Assembly (NCBI GenBank): GCA_020638285.1
Contig: JACKIV010000001.1
Span: forward strand, 496,001-560,000
Direction of reading: 5' to 3'
DNA length: 64,000 nucleotides
Origin: Rhodospirillales bacterium
GTDB taxonomy: Bacteria; Pseudomonadota; Alphaproteobacteria; Micavibrionales; Micavibrionaceae
Shown: positions 15,810-23,478 of the stretch, in pieces
How the letters are laid out: the number at the start of each line of letters is the position of its first letter
How positions within the stretch are numbered: position 1 is the first letter of the stretch
Notes under the pieces: model-generated
Seen by the model: the letters and a program-made list of their open reading frames with translations, nothing else
What the model was told of the DNA's origin: nothing
The model's database searches: none
Program-made: the position numbers and the translations under genes

Positions 15810-16697
15810 TTATTCGGCTGCCGCCGTTTCTTTTTCCGAGAAGGGCAATTCACTTCCGTTTTGGGCAAAAGCAGGAGAACGCATGGAGGATGTCATTTCA
15901 TCCTTGCGCGCCTTGTACATGGACGGATCAATGGCCGTCCGTTGCTTGTTTGCATCCTGCGCCTTGCGAGCATCGCCGCGATCGCGGGCCGGGCCAATTT
16001 TCCCGTCCAGAACCGCTCCGGCTTCGACGGCCAGTTCCTTATAGGCAATCGCGCCCGTGATCGAGCCGGTCGCGCGAATGGTCAGGCGCCCGTTGACTGT
16101 CAGATCGCCTTCAAAGCGCCCCGCGATGGTGGCTTCGTCGATTTCAACAGTGCCGTAGAAGACCCCCGTTTCGGCGATATCCAGAACGCGCGCGCCTTTG
16201 AGGGCAGCCTCGACCTTGCCTTCAACGATCAAGTGATCGCAGGCCTCGATTTCCCCGGAAAGGTTAATGCCTTCGCCGACGACGAGCTTGCGGCCATTGG
16301 CCAGAGCTGGATCGTTGGCAAGACTGCTGTGCGGGGTGAACCCGGTCGGTGCGCCGTAAACAGGTGCATAGGGTGAAGCCGGACGGGCCGCCGCCGGAAC
16401 GCCCGGACGGTGAAAGGCCGGAGCCGCAGGAACTTCATTGCGTGCCGAGGCGGGAGAACCCGTCGTTTCGTTACGCGAATCGTCAGAATTCGATGAATAG
16501 GTCGCCATGGTCGCTTGCCCTTCCTTCCTGATGGTTCTGTTCGTATTATCTGGCTCTGCTTGACTGGGCGGGGGAGCCGCACCGATCGTCGCGGGAGACT
16601 GGATCGCTTTTAGAGTTTCCTTCGTACTTTTTTCTGCCGGAACCTGTGCCGTTTTCCCGGCAGGCCCCGACGATTCTGTTTTTGGACGGTGGAACAT
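15810..16697 (-). CDS. Bactofilin-type cytoskeletal protein
   Basis: Bactofilins polymerise into filaments that scaffold polar or cell-wall-modifying proteins. The 295-residue protein has a bactofilin beta-helix at about 135-235, starting KLVVGEGINLSGEIEACDHL and continuing with regular turns such as VEGKVEAALKGARVLDIAETG and GDLTVNGRLTIRATGSI (each quoted in part). Unusually long low-complexity Pro/Ala/Ser arms flank it: about 130 residues N-terminal and 60 C-terminal. Bactofilins usually have short tails. An internal ATG at residue 64 could give a shorter form, but the ATG at 16697 is in good context. It is downstream of uvrC on the same strand, 205 bp apart. Confidence 0.85.
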   Translation of the reverse strand: MFHRPKTESSGPAGKTAQVPAEKSTKETLKAIQSPATIGAAPPPSQAEPDNTNRTIRKEGQATMATYSSNSDDSRNETTGSPASARNEVPAAPAFHRPGVPAAARPASPYAPVYGAPTGFTPHSSLANDPALANGRKLVVGEGINLSGEIEACDHLIVEGKVEAALKGARVLDIAETGVFYGTVEIDEATIAGRFEGDLTVNGRLTIRATGSITGAIAYKELAVEAGAVLDGKIGPARDRGDARKAQDANKQRTAIDPSMYKARKDEMTSSMRSPAFAQNGSELPFSEKETAAAE

Positions 16698-16902
16698 GCG
16701 GCTTTCTCTTTCAAAAAAGGTTTAAGACGGTCAAAGACTGAAGCCCCACTATTAAGCGGAACATTTTCGATGGTCCTTTGCTGCACGCACACTGTCTTGA
16801 TACAGGACAAAAGCTATCATGCACACAGAGGGCTCGCAAGAGAGAATCTGTGTTTTCATAGATAATCCACAGGAAAAAACTTTCGTAACGAATTGAAATA
16901 AT

Positions 16903-18789
16903 TCACGTTTCGTGAAAATGCGCGTAGAGTTTCTGTGCGAGGGCTCGTGAAATTCCTTCAACTTTTTCCAGATCATCAAGACCTGCCCGGGCAACGGCCT
17001 GTGCCGATCCGAAATGTCGCAAAAGGGCTTTTTTCCTTGCTGCGCCAATACCTGAAACGCTGTCCAGAAGTGATTCTCCAACGGATGGTTTGCGCCGGGT
17101 TCTTTGTGCGCCAATGGCGAATCGGTGCGCTTCATCGCGCAGGCGTTGAAGATAATGCAAAAGCGAATCACCAACGGGTAACTGAAAAGGCGTGCGTCCG
17201 GGCTGGAAAAAAGTTTCGCGTCCAGCGCCCCGGTCCGGGCCCTTGGCAATGGCGACCAGGGGCGGGGGCGAATCGATTTTCAGGGACTCGAACGTCTCCA
17301 TGACGGCAGAGAGCTGGCCTGCGCCGCCGTCGATGAGCAGAAGATCTGGCCACGATTCATCATCCTGTTTTCCTTTTGCGAATCGGCGCGTAATCACTTC
17401 CCTCATCATGCCGTAATCGTCCGATTTTCCAGCCTCGCGGATGTTGAATTTTCGATAAGCGTTTTTCTGGAATCCATCCGGTCCTGCCACGACCATGGCG
17501 CCGACCATGCCGGTTCCGCCGAGATGCGAGTTGTCGTAGATCTCGATTCGCATTGGTGGAGCGGGCAGATGAAACAGAGCCGCGAGCGATTCGCCCATTG
17601 CGGCGTCCTTCGTGCGCGCCAGCGAGTCGCGGTGCAGGGAATCGCGGGCATTGCCTAAAAGCTGATCCATCAAATTCCGCCGCAAGCCTCTCTCCGGACA
17701 GGATATCTTGACCTTGCGGGCTGCGCGGTCCGAGAGGGCTTGCTCAATCAAATCCTGTTCGGCGGGGATGTGCGAGGTCAGAATCAAGGGTGGAATCGGT
17801 TTGTTTTCGTAAAATTGCGCCAGAAATGCCGAAAGAATCGATTCGGGTGAGTCTTCCGGGGCGTGGCGCGGGAAATAGGCCCGGTTTCCAAAATTCTGCC
17901 CGGCGCGGAAAAAGAAAACCTGAATGCATGTGCGTGCGTCTTTCGTTGCCATGCCAAAGGCATCGGCATCGCCCAGATCGGGAATATTGACGGTCTGGCG
18001 CGATTGAATGGCGGTCAGGGCCTTGATCCGGTCGCGCAGGCGCGCGGCGGTTTCAAAATCGAGCGATTCGCTGGCTTTTTGCATGGCGTCAGCCAGATCG
18101 TCTTGCACATCGCGGCTTTTGCCCGACAAAAAGCGCAGCGCGTCCGTGACTTGCGCCTGATAATCCTGCGGCGTGACGAGCTTTACGCAAGGCGCGGTGC
18201 AGCGTTTGATATGATATTCGAGGCAGGGTCTTGTTCTGTTTGAAAAAACATTGTCCGAACAGGTGCGGATCAAAAAGGCGCGCTGGAGTGCGACGATTGT
18301 CCTGCGGACGTCGAGCGCCGAGGCAAATGGACCGAAATAATGTCCTTTGGTTTTCTGTGCGCCCCGATGACGGGTTATTCGCGGGGTGGGGTGGTCGTCC
18401 GTTATCAGGATGTAGGGAAAGGATTTATCATCGCGCATCAGGATGTTAAAGCGCGGTTTGAATTTTTTAATCAGGTTGGATTCGAGCAATAAAGCCTCGG
18501 CCTCGGTGTGCGTGCGCACGAATTCCATGGTGTGGGTCAGGGCGACCATCCGGCGCAGCCGCAAGGGCAGGGCTTCAGTCCGGACATAGTTCACCACGCG
18601 TTTTTTTAAGGACCGGGCTTTGCCGACATACAGGACATCGCCTTTTGAGTCGATCATCCGGTAAACGCCCGGAGAATCAGGCAAGGTCTTGACAAAGTCG
18701 CCAATCACCTTTGCCCCATGGGCGAGAGCCGGGACATCGGTTTGCGTTTTTATGTCTTCCGGAGATTCGGTCATGTCTGTAGAAATCAA
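16903..18789 (-). CDS. uvrC: Excinuclease ABC subunit C
   Basis: UvrC makes both incisions in nucleotide excision repair. The 628-residue protein shows the GIY-YIG nuclease domain (SPGVYRMIDSKGDVLYVGKA, about 39-58), a UVR motif near 220-250, the RNase H-like endonuclease domain with YDNSHLGGTGMVGAMVV and DLLLIDGGAGQLSA, and two helix-hairpin-helix motifs at the end (DSVSGIGAARKKALLRHFGS). Start could be MISTD or MTES five codons later. Upstream, the AlgG-like gene ends 72 bp away. A small hairpin TTCACG/CGTGAA spans the stop codon. Confidence 0.95.
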   Translation of the reverse strand: MISTDMTESPEDIKTQTDVPALAHGAKVIGDFVKTLPDSPGVYRMIDSKGDVLYVGKARSLKKRVVNYVRTEALPLRLRRMVALTHTMEFVRTHTEAEALLLESNLIKKFKPRFNILMRDDKSFPYILITDDHPTPRITRHRGAQKTKGHYFGPFASALDVRRTIVALQRAFLIRTCSDNVFSNRTRPCLEYHIKRCTAPCVKLVTPQDYQAQVTDALRFLSGKSRDVQDDLADAMQKASESLDFETAARLRDRIKALTAIQSRQTVNIPDLGDADAFGMATKDARTCIQVFFFRAGQNFGNRAYFPRHAPEDSPESILSAFLAQFYENKPIPPLILTSHIPAEQDLIEQALSDRAARKVKISCPERGLRRNLMDQLLGNARDSLHRDSLARTKDAAMGESLAALFHLPAPPMRIEIYDNSHLGGTGMVGAMVVAGPDGFQKNAYRKFNIREAGKSDDYGMMREVITRRFAKGKQDDESWPDLLLIDGGAGQLSAVMETFESLKIDSPPPLVAIAKGPDRGAGRETFFQPGRTPFQLPVGDSLLHYLQRLRDEAHRFAIGAQRTRRKPSVGESLLDSVSGIGAARKKALLRHFGSAQAVARAGLDDLEKVEGISRALAQKLYAHFHET

Positions 18790-18861
18790 GGAAAACCCGA
18801 GACAAAGAGTCCCAAGGATATCGTATAACGGTTCGAAAGGGCAGCGGCGTTTTTTCTGTGT

Positions 18862-20505
18862 CTACGGCTCTGAATCAGAGTCACTGTCGTCGAGATCCAG
18901 ATCGTCCGGATCGGCCATGAAGAGGATCTGGCGGGTTTCTCCTTCTCCTTTTCGGGCCTCGATGCCTTTGGGATGTGCCAACATACCCTGCACGATTTCT
19001 GTGCCGAAATCATCCAGATCGCCCCGGATAAAGCGCGGTGTAAACAGGAAAAATTCAACGTCTGTCAGGCGCAGATAATCCACGCCGCCGCTTTTCACGC
19101 CGCCTGCGCTGTTGAAGGCGACCACACCGCCCGACAGATCAAGGCTGGCGCGTTGTGTGAACGGATCCTGATTGAAATCCCTGTGTTTTTCGCGGTCTCT
19201 GAGGTCCTGGTCATAGACCTGAACCCCGTTTCCGCCGTTGAAGGCAATGACGTTGTCCCGCGCGTCAATGTTCCAGGAATTGCGCACCCGCAGACCGTTC
19301 TTTCCGTTTCCGATCAGCTTGTTTCCGTAAACCACGTTGTCTTGACTCTCGAACAGGGTCATGCCATCGGCCTGGTTGTTATAGGATCGGTTGCGTGCAA
19401 CGACGTTGCGCACGCTCGTCCGGTCGAGCATGAAGCCCGAGCCGTGGTTGTTGTGCGAATAATTGTCGAAAATCCAGCTGTCATCGACTTCGCGGGAAAC
19501 GATAATCCCGTGTTTTTTCTGTGTTCCGTAGACTTCGTTCTCAGCGATGATAAGATGCCGGGACCGATCATGAGGGTCGATTCCGTAAATGATGTTGTCG
19601 ACGTACAGGTTGCGGATGATGGCGATGCCATCGGCTTCATAGGAGTAAAATCCATAATACATCCCTTCAAATCGGCATTCAAGGATCCATCCTTTCGGGG
19701 ATGGCGCGAAGGGGTCGAGTTTGAGCATGCCCTTGTCGCTCGAAAAGGTAATGCCGTAGGCTTTGGATTCGTGATAGCCCATGTGAAAGAAATCCGACCG
19801 CAGAAAATATGTCTCTGATCCGTTCCAAACGGCGACAAATGGTCTGAAATGACTTGAATCTCCGTCAAATATCAAGGGTGCAGCGTTTTTCTTGCTCCAG
19901 CCCCAGATTTCTGCGTCTGCGATAATCAAAAGGCCTGAATTGACGATAAAAGCGCCCGGTTCTCTGGTCATGCGGACAATGGCACGTTGATCCGGTGTTC
20001 CCGAGAGGATCAGCCCTGCACCGGGTGCGATGTCAATCGGGTAATTGAATGTCCAGACATTACCCTCGCGAGAGAGCATGTCCGGATTATTGAGCGCAAG
20101 GCGGAGGCTTTCCAGATCATAGGTTCCGGAGAGGATGTGAATGCCGACCGGTTCCTTGCGGCCTTGCATTTTCGCAAATTTCGGCAATCGGGCGTTTTCC
20201 GTAAATTTACCAAAGCCAGCGCCATCGGTCATGGGCGAAACTTTCACTTTGCCCGGCTTGACGGGGGGGATTTTATCCAGAATGGCCTGCGCCGTGTAAC
20301 CCGAAAGGTCGGGCAGGGGAGGAAGCGGCGCCAATACATGGGAGTCCGGAACGGGTTGAATCACGTAACCGTTAACGGTTGCAGGCCATTTGGGGCTTTT
20401 TGAAAAAAAGAAAAACCGGGCGTTCAGTCCGGAAAACAGGGCCACGCAGGCAAGCACGCCAAGAACGAGCCAGAACAGACTCCATCTTCCCGAAAAAATT
20501 GACAA
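18862..20505 (-). CDS. AlgG-like mannuronan C5-epimerase homologue, copy 2
   Basis: Right-handed parallel beta-helix protein of 547 residues resembling AlgG, the periplasmic enzyme that epimerises mannuronate to guluronate in alginate. One N-terminal helix (about 9-28) anchors or exports it. The AlgG catalytic motif DPHD is at 310-313, and the catalytic arginine of the SREV motif is Arg338, exactly 26 residues after His312, the same spacing as in Pseudomonas AlgG. The C-terminus is very acidic. The start codon is TTG at 20505, supported by AAAGGAGG 6 nt upstream and no better alternative. It follows its paralogue by 54 bp. No other alginate gene is in the window, so the polymer is unknown. 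Confidence 0.8.
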   Translation of the reverse strand: MSIFSGRWSLFWLVLGVLACVALFSGLNARFFFFSKSPKWPATVNGYVIQPVPDSHVLAPLPPLPDLSGYTAQAILDKIPPVKPGKVKVSPMTDGAGFGKFTENARLPKFAKMQGRKEPVGIHILSGTYDLESLRLALNNPDMLSREGNVWTFNYPIDIAPGAGLILSGTPDQRAIVRMTREPGAFIVNSGLLIIADAEIWGWSKKNAAPLIFDGDSSHFRPFVAVWNGSETYFLRSDFFHMGYHESKAYGITFSSDKGMLKLDPFAPSPKGWILECRFEGMYYGFYSYEADGIAIIRNLYVDNIIYGIDPHDRSRHLIIAENEVYGTQKKHGIIVSREVDDSWIFDNYSHNNHGSGFMLDRTSVRNVVARNRSYNNQADGMTLFESQDNVVYGNKLIGNGKNGLRVRNSWNIDARDNVIAFNGGNGVQVYDQDLRDREKHRDFNQDPFTQRASLDLSGGVVAFNSAGGVKSGGVDYLRLTDVEFFLFTPRFIRGDLDDFGTEIVQGMLAHPKGIEARKGEGETRQILFMADPDDLDLDDSDSDSEP

Positions 20506-20559
20506 GGTATGCCTCCTTTCCGCCTGTTTTACGGTATGCGAATTGAGGCCGTGACCTGT

Positions 20560-22158
20560 CTATTCGCCGTCTGTGGCGGGATCGGCGTCTTCCGCCGAAT
20601 CGCGGATGGCTTTTTCCGCACCGCCCATATAATGCTGTTTGATAACAAGAGCCTTTTTATCGGACGTAGCCGCTTCGTACAAAACGGGCGAAACGGACTC
20701 CAGATCGCCCGCGAAAATATCGAGCGAATCGCTGAAAATCTTCAGATTCTGGAGCCGGGACTCCTCGTTATTGACAATCTGGAAATGGCCTTGGGCATTG
20801 GCGCCCATCTGGGCATCCGCGATATCGAAACCGGCCTTTTGGGTATAGGGGTCGTAGACGCTGTCGCGGGTGGCTTGACTGCTCAGGTCCGCCGTATAGG
20901 ACACCAGACCATACATCCCGTTATTGGCGATTTCGTCGCCGCGAAGCCTGATGTTCCAGCTGTTGCGGATACGGACGCCGTTTTTCTTGTTGTTTCTGAT
21001 GGTGTTCCCCCAGGTAAGGTTATCCGGGCTTTCAAAAAACACCAGACCATCCGCGCCGTTATTTTCGGAAATGTTGTTTGCAATGACGTTCCGGACAGAG
21101 TTCCGGTCGATCATGATGCCCGAGCCGTGATTGTCATGGGTGTGGTTGTCGAAAATCCAGCTGTCGTCGACTTCGCGGGAAATAATGATCCCATGCCGTT
21201 TTTTCGCGCCATAGGATTTGTTTCCTGCAATAATCAAACGCCTCGATCGGTCGTGCGGGTCGATTCCGTAAACGATATTGTCGCTGTACGTGTTGCGGAT
21301 AACGGCGATATCGTCGGCTTCATAGCTGTAGAATCCGTAATAGATATCGTCGAATATGCAATCCACCACCCATCCGGTCGGGCGCGGTACCGTAGAGTCC
21401 TGACGCAGGAAAGCCGGGCTGGTCGAATAGGAAATCCCGTAACTCTTTGAAAAATCATACCCAAGGTTGGAAAATTTCGTGTTGCCCAGATAGCTGACGG
21501 AGTTGCTCCAGAAAATCAGGTAGGGGCGGAACGTATCTTTTTTCTCAAAGACGGCCGGTGCGTTCTGCGAAGGCCGCCACCCGGTGACTTCGGCGTCCAG
21601 AATGGTCATCTTCCCGAAATTTGCGAGAAAGGCGCCTGTCTCGGCGTTCAGGTGCAGGACCGCTCCTGGTTTCGAGATCACGAACCCTCCACCGGGCTGA
21701 ACCACCAGCGGTACATTAAAAACATAGGCTTGAGGTGTTTTCTCAAGCAAGGCCGGGTCATTCACCGCAGACACCAGCATATCCAGATCGTAAACGCCGG
21801 ATGAAATCTCAATCAGGACGGGATCTTCCCGCCCCTGCATCTTTGCCATCATCGGCACGAACTCTGTTTTTACAAAGGTATCCGAATAAAAGCGATGCTC
21901 TAAAAAGGGAACAATGCGAACCTGGCCGGGAGCCAGAGGAGGGCTTTTCCCCCGGATGGCGTCGGCTGTAAATTTCGTAATATCAGGGAGTTCCGGCTCG
22001 TCTTTCGAAATATCCACGAGAGGAACGGACGTGGCGGTATAGTTGCGCTGTGTCTCTGCAGGGGCGAGCAGACTCCGAATCTGTCCACGCCAGACGTAAA
22101 GCCCCGCGGATGCGGCAAAAACAAGGACAATCAAAAGAATAGACAGGTTCTTTTTCAC
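20560..22158 (-). CDS. AlgG-like mannuronan C5-epimerase homologue, copy 1
   Basis: A 532-residue paralogue of the gene below it, with an N-terminal signal anchor (about 5-22), a proline-rich linker and a parallel beta-helix. The DPHD motif lies at 300-303 and the SREV arginine at 328, again 26 residues after the motif His, so the active site looks intact. The two copies align through most of their length but differ strongly in sequence, so the duplication is old. Translation starts at a GTG (22158). A promoter is visible at 22247-22219. Other beta-helix lyases or surface proteins are possible, but the AlgG motifs favour an epimerase. Confidence 0.8.
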   Translation of the reverse strand: MKKNLSILLIVLVFAASAGLYVWRGQIRSLLAPAETQRNYTATSVPLVDISKDEPELPDITKFTADAIRGKSPPLAPGQVRIVPFLEHRFYSDTFVKTEFVPMMAKMQGREDPVLIEISSGVYDLDMLVSAVNDPALLEKTPQAYVFNVPLVVQPGGGFVISKPGAVLHLNAETGAFLANFGKMTILDAEVTGWRPSQNAPAVFEKKDTFRPYLIFWSNSVSYLGNTKFSNLGYDFSKSYGISYSTSPAFLRQDSTVPRPTGWVVDCIFDDIYYGFYSYEADDIAVIRNTYSDNIVYGIDPHDRSRRLIIAGNKSYGAKKRHGIIISREVDDSWIFDNHTHDNHGSGIMIDRNSVRNVIANNISENNGADGLVFFESPDNLTWGNTIRNNKKNGVRIRNSWNIRLRGDEIANNGMYGLVSYTADLSSQATRDSVYDPYTQKAGFDIADAQMGANAQGHFQIVNNEESRLQNLKIFSDSLDIFAGDLESVSPVLYEAATSDKKALVIKQHYMGGAEKAIRDSAEDADPATDGE

Positions 22159-22218
22159 GAGATCACAGCCCTTTTGCCTTCAGGTTTCGCTCGTCATTGA
22201 ACATAAGACGGCAGGGAT

Positions 22219-22247
22219 TCTATAGCTATGCCGGAAGAAAATTGCAA
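22219..22247 (-). promoter_or_regulatory. Promoter for the AlgG-like pair
   Basis: On the minus strand TTGCAA (22247-22242), 17 bp, TATAGA (22224-22219) fits a vegetative promoter, with a start near 22212, 54 bp before the GTG start. It separates this pair from ribF upstream. Confidence 0.4.
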
Positions 22248-22276
22248 GACAAAACTCTGTTTCCTCTCAATTTTCT

Positions 22277-23218
22277 CTATTTTACGTCCTTCAGAAGGCT
22301 GCGGGCTTTGGCGCAATCCGCGCCGATCTGGGTGACGAGCGCCTTGATCGTATCAAATCGCGCTTCGCCGCGCAAAAGCCTGACCGGGCGGATGCGCAGG
22401 GTCCGGTCGTAAATATCGCCCTCGAAATCGAGAATATGGGCTTCGACCTGTCCTGTGGGGACCTCGAACATGGGCCGGATACCGATATTGGTGGCGCTGG
22501 GCAGCCAGGGCGACTCCTTGCCGCCATTTGCATCAACGATCTGAACCCAGGCGGCATAAATTCCATAAAGCGGATGAATCGTCTCGCCCAGCATCACATT
22601 CGCGGTCGGATAGCCCAGCGTTCGGCCCCTCTGGTCGCCGCGAAAAACGACGCCCTCAATCTCCCACGGCCAGCCCAGACTCGCCTGAACCTGCGTCATG
22701 TCTCCGGCGCGGATCTGTTCGCGGATGCGGGACGAGGCGTAAATGGCTTCGGACTCATCCGCCACGGCGTCCAGAACGGTGACATCGAATCCGCTCTCCC
22801 GCAAAGTCTGCGGCGCGCCTTTGCGTAACTGGCCGAACCGGAAATCATGCCCCACATAAATCGGTCCGGCGTCCAGCCCCGCGCGCAGAATTTTTGTCAT
22901 AAAATCGTCCGCGCTCTGACTTGCGAAGTCCCAGTCAAAGACCATCTCAATCACCGCGTCCGCGCCGCATGCGGCCAGAACGCGCCGCTTGACGGGGGGC
23001 GGGGTGATCCGGAACGGGGGGCCGTCGGGCTGGAACAGGCACCGCGGGTGCGGCTCGAACGTCAGAACGACCAAAGGCTTGCCGAGGCGCTCCGCCCGGC
23101 TTCGGGCCGCCTGAATGAGGGCCGCGTGCCCCTTGTGGACGCCGTCGAAATTTCCGATGGCCAGAACGCCGCCCCGGAACGTGCCGGGCAGGGAGTCTAT
23201 CTGCTGGGTTACAAACAT
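22277..23218 (-). CDS. ribF: Bifunctional riboflavin kinase / FAD synthetase
   Basis: RibF turns riboflavin into FMN and then FAD. The 313-residue protein has the nucleotidyltransferase motif IGNFDGVHKGH at 21-31, a conserved RxxAxRLGxP helix, the SSRIREQIRAG loop, and the C-terminal kinase domain with GRTLGYPTANV and FEGDIYDRTLRI. Length is normal. It diverges from clpA with 260 bp between. ileS and lspA, common neighbours elsewhere, are absent. Confidence 0.95.
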   Translation of the reverse strand: MFVTQQIDSLPGTFRGGVLAIGNFDGVHKGHAALIQAARSRAERLGKPLVVLTFEPHPRCLFQPDGPPFRITPPPVKRRVLAACGADAVIEMVFDWDFASQSADDFMTKILRAGLDAGPIYVGHDFRFGQLRKGAPQTLRESGFDVTVLDAVADESEAIYASSRIREQIRAGDMTQVQASLGWPWEIEGVVFRGDQRGRTLGYPTANVMLGETIHPLYGIYAAWVQIVDANGGKESPWLPSATNIGIRPMFEVPTGQVEAHILDFEGDIYDRTLRIRPVRLLRGEARFDTIKALVTQIGADCAKARSLLKDVK

Positions 23219-23478
23219 GCTTTTGGTCTAGACTCTTTGCGGGCGTCGATCAAGCATCTGCCCTGAAAAAAACAGGATGTTTGCGTAATTAAGGGCGAGC
23301 TTGATCCCGAATCGGATGTGATTCTGTATCAGCCAATGGTCATAAGCCTGTTTTTCGGCATGCGAGGGCTTTTCAGCCCGTCAGGAATTCGTTAAGCTTT
23401 ACGGGATAGAGTGCCGAAAGGTCCGGTTTGCACCATTCCCGCCGGACGGGTAGAATAACAGAAGATCGGGATTTTTCC

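Noticed and set aside
16880..16917. Intrinsic terminator after uvrC
   Set aside because: A hairpin TTCACG/CGTGAA overlaps the stop codon, but the T-run on the minus strand lies too far downstream to be convincing.
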